Below, piece after piece: positions 24,241-35,257 of a stretch of DNA of 64,000 bases. This DNA comes from Symsagittifera roscoffensis. Taxonomy: Eukaryota > Xenacoelomorpha > Acoela > Convolutidae. The notes below the pieces were generated by a model. It worked only from the letters and a program-made list of their open reading frames with translations. It had not been told where the DNA came from and made no database searches. The stretch lies in assembly GCF_963678635.1 (NCBI RefSeq), contig NC_087068.1:742001-806000 (forward strand), read 5' to 3'. Within the stretch, counting starts at the first letter, position 1. Each line of letters begins with the position of its first letter. The position numbers and the translations under genes were made by a program.

Positions 24241-24833
24241 AGCCTCTGAATAGATCCCTTGAAACAATCATCACCAAGCTCTCGAAGTCAACCGAGAGAG
24301 GAGAGAGGTCAAGGAGGACACTCAAGAAGCCGAAGTCATACAAGGACGAGTCAGATGGCTGCATCGACACCTGGGTAGAGGTGATGAAATTACATTTTGA
24401 GGAAGAGAATCTCTCAAAGAAACAGGAATGCAGTGCATTGACGAGCAACCTAGAGGATACCGCCCTAAGTTGTGTAATGGTGAAAAGGAATAATGAACGA
24501 GACAGCGCTCGCAGGATATTCGACATCTTGCTGAATCGTTTCGGCTCTGGTGTACAAGGGCATCAAGCTATGGTGAAGTTTGAAAAGAGCCGTCAAAGAG
24601 ATGACGATACCATAGACAAGTTCTTGGACGACCTTGAATTACTGAGAAGGAGGAGCAATCCCGATGAGAGAATATCGGAGCGAACCTTGGCGATCGCCTC
24701 GAAGTTCATGGATGGAGTAAAGAGTGATGAGCTGAAAACCATGCTGGCCACACCCTTCACCCTGTCGCTTGACCAGGTACCCACGCCCGATGATTTGCTT
24801 ATGAAGTCGCGTGAGTACTTGCTCATAAAATAG
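24168..24833 (+). pseudogene. gag: gag capsid-like part, copy 1
   Basis: About 221 codons with the helical pattern of a Ty3/gypsy capsid: a tryptophan-containing N-terminal helix (CIDTWVEVMKLHF), then a C-terminal subdomain with IDKFLDDLELLRRRSNP and SREYLLIK. The frame closes at a TAG (24831-24833), after which a Tyr/Asn/Gly linker continues in the same frame. Capsid subunits of such elements form the cytoplasmic particle in which reverse transcription occurs. Confidence 0.75.
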
Positions 24834-25330
24834 AGGGCGCAAAACCGTTACAGCAATTATGGCAACTATAGCGGAATAAACACTGGAGCGAACTCCAGTT
24901 GGTACAGAACGGAGTTCATGTGCGAATTGTGGCTCCATGGACTACCATGTTTCCGCCTGTTCTACTTATAAGCAGAACATGAAGGCGATAACCTACTTTC
25001 TCGACGACGTTGATGCGACCGACGAGGACTACGAAGAGTACGTGAGAGGACTCATAATGAAGTATGGACCGAGGTGCTTCTTCTGCTATTTGGAGGGACA
25101 CTTCGTGTCGGATTGCACTCAATTTTGAATAGCGGTGGCGGACGCGAAACATCCCCGCCATGAAGAGGCGCTTTCGGGCGTCAAAGCCAGCCGAGCACGT
25201 CTGATGAACGAAGCTGAGTCTCGGAGAAAAGAGGCGACACCGAGCACATTTACGGCTAAGAAGTTGAAGACCTTGCCTGATGAGGTGATGGCTCGAACCT
25301 GGAGGCAGAGTCGGCCGGCCCTCTCAAGGT
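24834..25330 (+). pseudogene. gag: Gag nucleocapsid region with two zinc knuckles, copy 1
   Basis: After a frameshift near 24920 the frame 24937-25128 contains CANCGSMDYHVSAC (CX2CX5HX3C variant) and CFFCYLEGHFVSDC (canonical CX2CX4HX4C), separated by an acidic linker. A TGA at 25126 interrupts it; the continuation 25135-25332 is a basic/acidic helix containing KHPRHEEAL. The knuckles would bind element RNA. Clearly broken. Confidence 0.8.
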
Positions 25331-25402
25331 GAATTATGGCTTAGCGGCACGGACTGCATTACAGAATTTCCAGCAGGAGCTAGCCACGAAGGAAGTTGAG
25401 CA

Positions 25403-26276
25403 ATGGGTAAGGTCGGAACTATAAAGCACAGAACTTCGGGAAAAAATTGGCATTCTGGGGAAAACAACGAAAGAAGAGGACAAACAGGAACCCAGAAACC
25501 GGGACTAAAGCTAATTGTTATATCGGGTAAAACCGTTGGCATGACGAAAGAAGGAACGAAGATAATGTCCATTATTTCGGTTGCAGGACACCAGGTGGTC
25601 AAGAACTTGAGTGAACCGTCCGAGATCACGCTGGTACACCTGGAAATTTATGCGGATACCTGAGGGAGAAGGATCCCAAGTTGGACTCCAGGGCAGTGCG
25701 AGCGTTGCTCACGACAGGAGGTCCAAGACTAGTAAGAGTAGATGGACATTACATTGATGTCCATGGCCCATATTCGATTCTGATTAATGTGGACGGCATT
25801 AACATCTACACGAAGGCTCACGTGACTGATGCAAGTGATCAAGTAGGCCGGATATACATTGGTCAAGAAGAGCTGAAGGTGCGACGAATCGGATATACGC
25901 CATGCTTGAACAGGATGCGGTTCACATAGGTTGCGAAGCCGATCTGGCAGCACATGTGCTGGATGTGCAGGGCAGACAACTTTCAATAAAGGGATTGTTA
26001 GACACGGGAGCAGTGATCAGCGTCATGCCAGTCAGCACCTGGACTGATATGGGCTTCGACAGGTCGGATCTGATACCGACAAACATCAGACTGGCGGCTG
26101 CCAATCAGGGAGCAGTCTATGTGACAGGACGGACCCCGATTATGTCACTGCAGTTCGGAGGAAGACATCTTTGGATGAGCTTCCTGGTGGTGAAAAAATT
26201 GGATGAATCCGATCAATTCATCCTCGGGAGGGACTTTGTACGCAACTTTGATGTCACGGTCGACCCTCCTTATTGA
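25403..26276 (+). pseudogene. pro: Retropepsin-like protease region, copy 1
   Basis: Three short frames (25403-25663, 25681-25929, 25902-26276) together cover the linker and protease. The last contains the catalytic LLDTGAVISVMP and the C-terminal FILGRDF of retroviral-type aspartic proteases. A frameshift lies near 25890. The domain is truncated after FDVTVD, where it joins ACCCTCC repeat, so the final residues before the stop are not protease. Confidence 0.8.
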
Positions 26277-26398
26277 CCCTCCTTATTGAGTTCAAGGGGA
26301 CCCTCCGAAGTAAGCTAAGTGTCTTAACAACCCTCCGAAAAAACCCTCCGGAGTGACTTAAGCCCCTTAACAACCCTCCTTATTGAAAACTTGGGGGC

Positions 26399-27334
26399 AA
26401 TTTGAGCAACTAAAATATCCATTTATAGTCGGAATAAAAAGTCACCTACCAACGGCCGTGCATATTAGGATTATAGGAGCCCATTTGACCCGGAAATTTG
26501 TGATCAACTTTGGATTCTAGATCGGGTTTATCAGAAGTACCCGAACCAATTTTTTTTCGATTGTTATTTTGGTTGTGTGGTTGCCTTGAGCTACTTAATA
26601 AGAAAGCACGGGCAATCCGGGAACACATAAAAGAAGACCTCGGTGAGTGTATTAGGCAAAACACACTCACTTGAGAAGAAAAGTTGTTCCCTGCTCTCGT
26701 GCACTTAGGGCGGCCCGGGTGTGGGGGAGCTTTTTCATAGACTTCAGAAATTTTCGATCAAATGTTGCCTTGAGCTACTTAGTAGGACACCTCGGGCAAT
26801 CGCAGGATACTTAAAAGAAGACCTCGGTGAGTGTATTAGGCAAATACACGCTCACTTGAGAAGACATTGTCCTGGGCTTTGTTCTTTTGGAATGTTCCAA
26901 TTGAGGGAAGTCTTTTTCTTTAAGACTAAGCTTTAATTATCTGTTACTGAAACCATCACTGCTCTTTTAAAAAGTATTGTTTGATCTTAAACGAGGCAGT
27001 GATTTGATACGAGTGTGGCGGTAAAATTGATACTGAACGAAAGGTTGCTGTCACCTATAGGATATTCTTATCTGATTATCAATTGTATTTTGTGTATTCA
27101 CTATATCTTGTGAAAATTTGTGATACTGTTACACTAGGTAATTGGGTAGAGTCGGTAATATCTAAACACTAAGTAGGCCCTTTGTGTAGCTTGAGCTGAA
27201 TCACTTATAGTATCTCTACGAGATCTAAGGTATTTTTTTGATACTAGAGGACTCGAGTGAGTAGACTTGAGAATTTTTTTTCGAATTTAATTTTGAAACT
27301 TGTGCATTGCCGTCAATTTTTTTTCTCACGTAGC
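26399..27334 (+). promoter_or_regulatory. Retroelement 5' leader / LTR-like region, copy 2
   Basis: Near-identical to 21831-22767, including the internal 95-bp direct repeat, and differing mainly at poly-T lengths just upstream of gag. The open frames within it (26446-26670 minus, 26721-26936 plus) are also present in copy 1 but have no domain and lie in the leader. Confidence 0.5.
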
Positions 27335-28146
27335 ATGCAGCGCAGAGACTCGTTAGGGGCAACAACTAAGACTCCCAGGCTGAGTACAAGGACTACATGA
27401 AAGTTCAAAACACGGCGCAGCCAATCCACGATTAGCAGCATTTCCGACGTTTTTGCTGACGAAGCAACGACTAAAGGTCAGGCTGGTCTTTCAGTGAGCG
27501 GAATGAAACTGAGAAGCGAGAAGTACCTCGATGGCAATCAAGGGCGAAGTGGTGAGACCGGGCAGGCGAGCGAGACGCTTACGGACCCCTTCGAGGAAGG
27601 GGAGCAAACGCTGATCCGACCCGAGTACCACCATCACGCGGACCAGGAAGAGCCAAGCGAGGACTTTGAACGGGAGGAAGTTGAAAGAACGGTGGAGGCC
27701 TCGGAGCGTTCCGAGGTCCAACCGCGAGAAGAACTATTGTTCAGGGGAAAGTCCAAATCAGAGACTAAGAGTAAGAAGTGGAGAAAAAACAATCATCTCC
27801 AGTCAAGCAGAGCAAGAAAGCCAAGAGAAGCTGGAAGTTTTTGTACGACGAGCGCATGGCTTCACTACAAACTGAAGGTTTATCTTCCAGTTATGATCAT
27901 CCGGAGATAGCTCATCCGGATGTGGACTTCACGCCGTGCCCAAGGAATGATAAGAGCAGGAAAGCGTTTCCAACTCGCCGACCAGGCCGATGTCTGATGG
28001 GATAACCGTAAGAGTATCCTCGACGTTCGACAAGTTGATGATGTCGATGGGCACGCAGAAGGGCGGCGCGTCATCAAGTACCAGGCTACAGTCGCAGTTG
28101 ACCTCATCTTCTCTGGGTGTCACCCGGAATCGGGGGCGGCTGGCGA
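27335..28146 (+). pseudogene. gag: gag N-terminal part, copy 2
   Basis: ATG at 27335. An early nonsense codon TGA at 27398-27400 replaces a CGA arginine codon seen in copies 1 and 3, a C-to-T change. The A-run that has seven A in copy 3 has six here, causing a further frameshift near 27790. A one-base loss near 27966 (GCGTTTCC against GCGTTGTCC) breaks it again. Otherwise as copy 1. Confidence 0.78.
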
Positions 28147-28149
28147 TAT

Positions 28150-28803
28150 AAGTGACATGTTTGCTGGCGTAATCACAGGCCTTGAAGAGCTGCGACGGGA
28201 CATGATTTAGAGAATAGATCGAGTCGAAGAGAGAGCTCACCAGGGTCAAGAGAAATTGCGAGATGAGCTAACAAATGTGATGTCGCAGGCGAGAGTCGAT
28301 CAGGCTCAATTGATTCGTAAAATCGATCAATGCCTGGCGGAGAGCTTGGCTCAAGCAACCAAGGAGTCAGAGGAAAGAGAGGTTAGGATGACAAGAGAGA
28401 TCGAGCGACTGTTGAACGATCACGACAATACCTATGCTCATACGATGACTAGCCTGGAGAAGAGGTTGGATGTCAAACTTGACCTGATGATATGGAAGCT
28501 TGACGAGATCTTAAACGGGAGTAATCGAGAGAAGTGTTCCGCCCCAAGGGAGCGCTCACGCCAGGCAAATGATGGAGACGGAGCACGCAGCTATGCCGGG
28601 GCCCAGCCAAGTTTGAGAACGAATTACGAATCTAAGCATAGGAAGCGGTCCAGGGCAGCCCCATCGAGGCCAGGTTGGACAAACCCGGACCCGCTGGAAG
28701 GGATGTCACCCCGGAGACACGATTGCCACTGTGCCACAAGTCAGATCAGTGCCAGATCTGACTATAGTCTCGCAGGACACAACGATGTATGCTTCGATGT
28801 TTG
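28150..28803 (+). pseudogene. gag: gag coiled-coil part, copy 2
   Basis: Same heptad-rich segment as copy 1, with the same in-frame TAG after GACATGATT (about 28208), showing that copies 1 and 2 share a broken ancestor. The open section runs 28256-28804. Confidence 0.7.
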
Positions 28804-29396
28804 AGCCTCTGAATAGATCCCTTGAAACAATCATCACCAAGCTCTCGAAGTCAACCGAGAGAGGAGAGAGGTCAAGGAGGACACTCAAGAAGCCGAAGTC
28901 ATACAAGGACGAGTCAGATGGCTGCATCGACACCTGGATAGAGGTGATGAAATTACATTTTGAGGAAGAGAATCTCTCAAAGAAACAGGAATGCAGTGCA
29001 TTGACGAGCAACCTAGAGGATACCGCCCTAAGTTGTGTAATGGTGAAAAGAACTAATGAACGAGACAGCGCTCGCAGGATATTCGACATCTTGCTGAATC
29101 GTTTCGGCTCTGGTGTACAAGGGCATCAAGCTATGGTGAAGTTTGAAAAGAGCCGTCAAAGAGATGACGAATCCATAGACAAGTTCTTGGACGACCTTGA
29201 ATTACTGAGAAGGAGGAGCAATCCCGATGAGAGAAAATCGCAGCGAACCTTGGCGATCTTCTCGAAGTTCATGGATGGAGTAAAGAGTGATGAGCTGAAA
29301 ACCATGCTGGCCACACCCTTCACCCTGTCGCTTGACCAGGTACCCACGCCCGATGAATTGCGTATGAAGTCGCGTGAGTACTTGCTCATAAATTAG
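28731..29396 (+). pseudogene. gag: gag capsid-like part, copy 2
   Basis: 221 codons parallel to copy 1 with a handful of amino-acid differences. It contains IDKFLDDLELLRRRSNP and SREYLLIN and closes with the same TAG. As a stand-alone frame it looks intact, but it is disconnected from the upstream gag frames. Confidence 0.75.
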
Positions 29397-29884
29397 AGGG
29401 CGCAAAACCGTTACAGCAATTATGGCAACTATAGCGGAACAAACACTGGAGCGAACTCCAGTTGGTACAGAACGAAGTTCATGTGCGAATTGTGGCTCCA
29501 TGGACTACCATGTTTCCGCCTGTTCTACTTATAAGCAGAACATGAAGGTGATAACCTACTTTCTCGTCGACCGACGAGGACTACGAAGAGTACGTGAGAG
29601 GACTCATAATGAAGTATGGACCGAGGTGCTTCTTCTGCTATTTGGAGGGACACTTCGTGTCGGATTGCACTCATTTTTGGATAGTGGTGGCGGACGCGAA
29701 ACATCCCCGCCATGAAGAGGCGCTTTCGGGCGTCAAAGCCAGCCGAGCACGTCTGATGAACGAAGCTGAGTCTCGGACAAAAGAGGCGACACCGAGCACA
29801 TTTACGGCTAAGAAGTTGAAGACCTTGCCTGATGAGGTGATGGCTCGAGCCTGGAGGCAGAGTCGGCCGGCCCGCTCAAGGTGA
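29397..29884 (+). pseudogene. gag: Gag zinc-knuckle region, copy 2
   Basis: 29422-29715 carries the first knuckle (CANCGSMDYHVSAC). A deletion of several bases near 29566 shifts the frame, and the second knuckle CFFCYLEGHFVSDC is in 29594-29884, where the copy-1 stop after the knuckle is not present (TGG codon). Basic tail with KHPRHEEAL as in copy 1. Confidence 0.78.
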
Positions 29885-30160
29885 ATTATGGCTTAGTGGC
29901 ACGGACTGCATTAAAGAATGTCCAGCAGGAGCTAGCCACGAAGGAAGTTGAGCAATGGGTAAGGTCGGAACTATAAAGCACAGAACTTTGGGGAAAAAAT
30001 GGCATTCTGGGGAAAACAACGAAAGAAGAGGACAAACAGGAACCCAGAAAACCGGGACTAAAGCTAAATGTTATATCGGGTAAAACGGTTGGCATGACGA
30101 AAGAAGGAACGAAGATAATGTCCATTATTTCGGTCGCAGGACACCACGTGGTCAAATAAC

Positions 30161-31193
30161 TTGAGTGAACCGTCCGAGATCACGCTGGTACACCTGGACA
30201 TTTATGCGGACTACATGAGGGAGAAGGATCCCAAGTTGGACTCCAGGGCAGTGCGAGCGCTGCTCACGACAGGAGGTCCAAGACTAATAAGAGTAGATGG
30301 ACATTACACTGAAGTCCATGGCCCATATTCGATTCTGATTATTGTGGACGGCATTAACATCTACACGAAGGCTCACGTGACTGATGCAAGTGATCAAGTA
30401 GGCCGGATATACATTGGTCAAGAAGAGCTGAAGGTGCGACGAATCGGACATAACGCCATGCTTGAACAGGATGCGGTTCACATAGGTTGCAAAGCCGATC
30501 TGGCAGCACATGTCCTCGATGTGCAGTGCAGACAACTTTCAGTAAAGGGACTGTTAGACACGGAAGCAGTGGTCAGCGTCATGCCAGTCAGCACCTGGAC
30601 TGATATGGGCTTCGACAAGGTCGGATCTGATACCGACAAACATCAGACTGGCGGCTGCCAATCAGGGAGCAATCTATGTGACAGGACGGACCCCGATTAC
30701 GTCACTGCAGCTTGGAGGAAGACATCTTTGGATGAGCTTCCTGGTGGTGGAAAAATTGGATGAATCCGATCAATTCATCCTCGGGAGGGACTTCGTACGC
30801 AACTTTGATGTCACGATCGACCTCAACGACGGGTTGATCAGGATCAAAGATCATGAGAGGAAGTATGAAAAGAAACCTCTTAATAAGATCTTAATTAGCC
30901 AGGCAAAGCTGCCGATTTTTTTGGATCGAAAAGTTAGATTGAAGCCAAACCAAGCCGTAGTAGCGACGTTTAGGATGAGGAACTTGAATGAACTCAGTAA
31001 TGACAGACAGGTCTGTCTGGTACCAAATCCAAACAGTAAGAGCTCGGCTATTTTAGGAAGAAGCTTCTCACTCACTCAGAGCGGACTGTCTGTGAGTGTG
31101 TTGTTGAATACAGAAGCAACCACAGTGACAATACAGAGGGGAAACAAACTTGGCTACGCATTGCCTCTGAACACAGACTTTCAGAGTGTGTAG
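30161..31193 (+). pseudogene. pro: Protease and protease-RT linker, copy 2
   Basis: 30161-30763 covers the linker and first half of the protease; after a one-base insertion near 30620 the domain continues in 30678-31193 through FILGRDF and the linker ending in NTDFQSV. The catalytic DTG reads DTE here (GLLDTEAVV), a loss-of-function change absent from copies 1 and 3. The linker contains the SSAILGRSF segment also recognisable in the old relic. A TAG at 31191 ends the frame. Confidence 0.82.
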
Positions 31194-31227
31194 AACTTGA
31201 AAAAGTTTGATGTAACTAAGATGTCCC

Positions 31228-32120
31228 TTGCACGCGAACCAGGAATGTATACTGAAGAGAATAAATGAATTGAAATCTTCTAAGAAATTGTTTTCAATGA
31301 AGTCGGAGACAGATGATGGGTTGTCTAGTTGTTCAAATTTTCTTGAGAGACCAAGAGAAACAGAGTTAGAAGCAAATAACCATGTCCCGCCCCAGATAGA
31401 ACATCTGAAGGGTAAAATATCAGACAAGGAACTAGATTCGCTCAGGGCGGTGCTAAATCGGAATGCAGACGTTTTTTCGAAGCATAAAGACGACATAGGT
31501 TGCTGCATTTTTGTAGAACACGAGATTGAGATAGAACAGGGCTCGGTACCTCATAGGGAAGGGGCGAGGAGAATGAACCCATATAAGTTAGAAGCGTGCA
31601 GCAAAGAAATCGAGATGTTAATGGAGTACGACATGATTGAGCCGTCGAAGTCCCCGTGAGCTTGTGGCGTGGTCATGGCTAAAAAGGAAGGGGGCAACTC
31701 AGGTTTTGTTGTGATTTCCGTTACTTGAACGCAGTGAGAATAAAGGACGCATACCCGATTCCCCGCATCGATGAGAGCCTCTCCAAGTTGGGGGACGCGA
31801 AGTTCTTCACGACGTTGGATTTGGGCTCTGCGTTCTGGCAAGTGCCACTCAGAAAGCAAGATTGGGAGAAAACGGGCTTCGCGTGCGAGCTGGGATTGTT
31901 CCAGTGGAAGAGGATGCCGTTCGGATTGTGCAACGCTACGGCCACATTCCTGCGACTGATGGCCCAGGCACTCACGAATGTAACCAAGAAATACGGTAAC
32001 CCCATCATGTGTTATGTCGATGATGTCGTGATCGCAACACCAACCCTGGAGGATCATATAGAGAGGTTGGATAAGGTGTTTACTTGCATGAAAACGGCGG
32101 GCCTGAAGTGTAAACCCTCC
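31228..32120 (+). pseudogene. pol: Reverse transcriptase, truncated, copy 2
   Basis: 31228-31659 is the segment leading into RT (DVFSKHKDDIGCC, then EGARRMNPYK). A TGA at 31657-31659 interrupts it where a tryptophan codon would fit. After a small frameshift near 31700 the frame 31725-32120 has the RT palm: FFTTLDLGSAFWQVPL, RMPFGLCNATATF and the active site YVDD (within MCYVDDVVIATP). It is cut at about 32120 after LKCKPS; thumb, RNase H and integrase are missing. The polymerase aspartates are present, but the product cannot be complete. Confidence 0.88.
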
Positions 32121-32244
32121 GTTCAAAAATCGCTCAAACCGCTCATTTTTAAGCAAGATTTTGAGCGTAATTGTCTAAAAAAAAACGCTCAAACCGCTCA
32201 AATCTTGCTTCAAATTAGGTGAAAAATCTCGACTCGGGTGACAG

Positions 32245-34527
32245 TGTGCAAAAGAGCTTTCCATTTGCTGATTTCGACGTCACGCCATTGTTTTCTTGTG
32301 CTTTAGCCCATGATTGTTGTATTTTTTGCCTCAAAATTTTCTGTACATGACGCTTTTTACCATCTTTGACTGGGTGCTGATTTTTTTAACCTTCGTTTCA
32401 TCCTCTTTCAGGCTCTTTTTTAGGCGTCTCTAGATTGGTTTTTAAACCTGTGGTTAGCCTATTATTTTTGTTCTCAAGATTGTGTTTTGTTGTTTCTCTC
32501 TCACTGTTTTCTACAATTTGCTGTTTTCCTTCTTGTATTCACCAATCTCATTGAACAATATGTTATTTCAGTTTTTGACATTGGAACTTTATTAGGTACA
32601 CTTTTTAATTATATTTTTCTAACTCACTCTCACTTCTGACTCCAATTTTTTTAAACTCTGTCGGTAGTTTCAAAAAGCAACAAATAACAACACCAAACGG
32701 GAGGGTCGGATCACATCTCGTCTGAGGGGATAATTTCTACTGATATTGAACTTTTTTTGTGTTTTTGGTTTTTTCGGTTGTTTATATGATTTTTTAAAGT
32801 ACTATGCTACTTTTTGTTTGGTTTCCTGTATATCTTTAAATGTTTTTGGTCACGTACCACTCAGGAAATGACGGGACCGCGAATCCCCCCACCCTTCCTG
32901 GTTCGTGAATTTTCGGTCTTAACTAGGTTAAAAACTATTCACTGGAATCCGGAAGGCTTCCACGTTCCGAACCACCTTTCCGCCCCGGTGGTTAGGGCCT
33001 TGTTATGAGCATGCGCTCAGTGCGGCGGAGTGCTCTTTAACGGTTCTGCCGGTCATGATGTTAAAAAGAATAACAACCAGGAGCGCCATAAAAACATCTA
33101 TGTAACATTCGCCCGAAAATACATATCGACGGAAATTAAAGCTAGGTTCTAAAACGACTGGCTAGCGTCTAAACACAGCTCTACATGCTTTTCATCGTCT
33201 CTGCCAAAGCCAGTTCTTTTGTTGGTCTTTCTAGCATCGGCTCGACAAAAACGTTACTGTTTCCTGCTTCGATCAGAACGCTCTGATTAACTTAATTATA
33301 TGCAAAACAGTGAGCTCATGGCTGGTTCTCAGTATCCCCAGACCACGAGGTCACTTCTAAAAACAGGGCTACTACTTATTTATTACATTACGATTGTTTT
33401 TGCTCAGTAGATAAAAATCATCATCCCCATCAAAGTGTGCCATTCTGCCAGATTGGCACAGCCTAACCTTCCGGCACAACGCGAGAATAGAATTGGAGGC
33501 CTAACGATCATTTATTAGTAAAAAGGAGGGTCGGAATTTTCTGGAATTTCTAGTTTTCAAAATTTCGAATTGTCACGTCACATTTCTGAGAAATGCTAAA
33601 ACAGCCATTTTGAGCCGAAAAACAGAAGAAAAGAGAACAACAGCTGATAGTGAAAAACAGTCAAACGGGAACAAAAGAAAAAACGAAGCCTGTTATTGTG
33701 ACAATCACGCAAGATAAGACAGCTAATTAGAGACGACAGGCGGAAAGGAGGCTTCGGTGGGGAAGGAAAAGAGCAGTACCCTCCAGTGCCACGAATTGGG
33801 AGTAATAACGTTATTACAGAGAAATCACGGAAGCGGAGGCTCGGCCCCCCAGAGACAGTATATGGTGAAGCACTATAAAAAACTGACTTTCTAGCTACTC
33901 TGATGCCATAAACATTTTGAATTAACACCGGTTTTATTTGATATTTTAGAATATGAGTAGCTAGAAAGAGGAAAGGGTCAATCCATCTCCAATGGATTTT
34001 GTATAGAACTGTCACCAAAAACATAGTAAAAAAGGATATTCGAGCCGTGGTTTTGATAGCAATCATGTAGTCTGAGGATCCGAGACCCAGCTATGTGGTT
34101 ATTTTTGCATGTAAATGAAAGCTTTTAAAAGTCGTTTGACTGATGGCCTAAAAATAGTAACTTTTTACGTAGCCCTAGACAGACCAGAAAATCAATTGGC
34201 TAGGTCGAGACGGAAAAAAACGAGTAAAATTCGGGTAACTGACGCTGGCCAGTCGTTAATTGTTACTTTTTCTACGCTCCGTAACTTTGTAGTATTTGGG
34301 CGAATGTTAAATAGACGTTTTTATGGCGCTTCTGGGTGGGCCTGTCAAAGGCATAAGACCATCATGATCAGCAAACGTTTCAGCGACGAACCCTCCGCTC
34401 CGGGCGTATGCCTGAGTTAGAGGCCCTAATGACCTTTGTTGTACTAGGGGTAAGGTGCCGACCCTCCGCCTAGTACTAATTAGCTTTTAGCTTAGTTAAG
34501 ACCGAAAATTCCGGGGGCCGGAGGGAA
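32245..34527. repeat. Segmental repeat B, copy 2
   Basis: Second copy of 17624-19905, same orientation. It begins inside what at the first locus is the relic gag flank and ends at GGCCGGAGGG, directly joined to retroelement leader sequence corresponding to 22292. The order repeat B, leader, gag is therefore the same at both loci, with about 2.4 kb missing here. The frames 32814-33008 and 34115-34420 are not supported as genes. Confidence 0.88.
32875..34527. mobile_element. Foldback element, second copy
   Basis: Inverted arms at about 32875-33345 and 34065-34527 with the same landmarks as 18240-19905. No transposase. It was moved with its flank as part of segmental repeat B. Confidence 0.65.
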
Positions 34528-34997
34528 GACATTGTCCTGGGCTTTGTTCTTTTGGAATGTTCCAATTGAGGGAAAACTTTTTCTTTAAGACTAAGTTTTA
34601 ATTATCTGTTACTGAAACCATCACTGCTCTTTTAAAAAGTATTGTTTGATCTTAAACGAGGCAGTGATTTGATACGAGTGTGGCGGTAAAATTGATACTG
34701 AACGAAAGGTTGCTGTCACCTATATGATATTCTTATCTGATTATCAATTGTATTTTGTGTATTCACTATATCTTGTGAAAATTTGTGATACTGTTACACT
34801 AGGTAATTGGGTAGAGTCGGTAATATCTAAACACTAAGTAGGCCCTTTGTGTAGCTTGAGCTGAATCACTTATAGTATCTCTACGAGATCTAAGGTATAT
34901 TATTGATACTAGAGGACTCGAGTGAGTAGACTTGAGAAAATTTTTTCGAATTTAACTTTGAAAGTTGTGCATTGCCGTCAATTTTTTTTATCATGTA
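34528..34997 (+). mobile_element. Retroelement copy 3, left part (leader) up to the Polinton
   Basis: Matches 22292-22767 of copy 1 (GAAGACATTGTCCTGGGC through the poly-T before gag). It ends at TCATGTA, where copy 1 has TCACGTA, and resumes at 58475 with CATGTAGCATGCAGCGCAG, so the two parts flank the Polinton. The last six bases (34992-34997) are the left target duplication. Confidence 0.88.
34992..34997. other. Left target-site duplication, CATGTA
   Basis: CATGTA immediately before the element, repeated at 58475-58480 immediately after it. Six bases is the standard Polinton duplication length. Confidence 0.9.
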
Positions 34998-35257
34998 AGT
35001 AGTATGCATATAGTGCGTTAGGATCGGGGGGGGGGGGGTTGTCATACATGGATGACCATTAGGTATAAATCATAATGGTCACCATGTATTAAATGATCAG
35101 CAATGGTCACCATGTAATAATCCTAATTGTCACCATGTATAATTTTATACCTAATGGTCACTATGTAATAATCCTAATTGTCACCATGTATAATTTTATA
35201 CCTAATAGTCCTCATGTAAAACTTCGGTATATTATTGAGTATTCCCACTGAACGTTG
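34998..35257 (+). repeat. Left terminal inverted repeat of the Polinton
   Basis: Aligns with the complement of 58268-58474. It holds a G-run at 35025-35038 and short tandem units containing GGTCACCATGTA / TTGTCACCATGTATAAT. The left copy has one extra unit of about 52 bp compared with the right. It ends at AACGTTG. Confidence 0.93.

Larger units (their letters stand above)
21711..26262 (+). mobile_element. Ty3/gypsy-like retroelement, copy 1 (5' half only)
   Basis: Contains leader, gag, zinc-knuckle and protease regions and is cut off inside the protease domain at about 26262, where the sequence jumps into ACCCTCC repeat. The same block, offset by about 4565 bases, follows directly as copy 2. 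It is GC-richer than the surrounding host DNA. It has no RT or integrase of its own, and clear LTR ends could not be fixed. All genes in it are broken. Confidence 0.85.
26263..32120 (+). mobile_element. Ty3/gypsy-like retroelement, copy 2 (to mid-RT)
   Basis: Starts with the ACCCTCC unit and repeats the whole of copy 1 at roughly 98-99 percent identity by eye, then continues through complete protease into reverse transcriptase. It stops at about 32120 in the RT palm, followed by about 125 bp of self-complementary filler (AAGCAAGATTTTGAGCG and partial inverse) and then segmental repeat B. All genes are broken. The RT sequence type places the element with Ty3/gypsy (Metaviridae). Confidence 0.87.
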
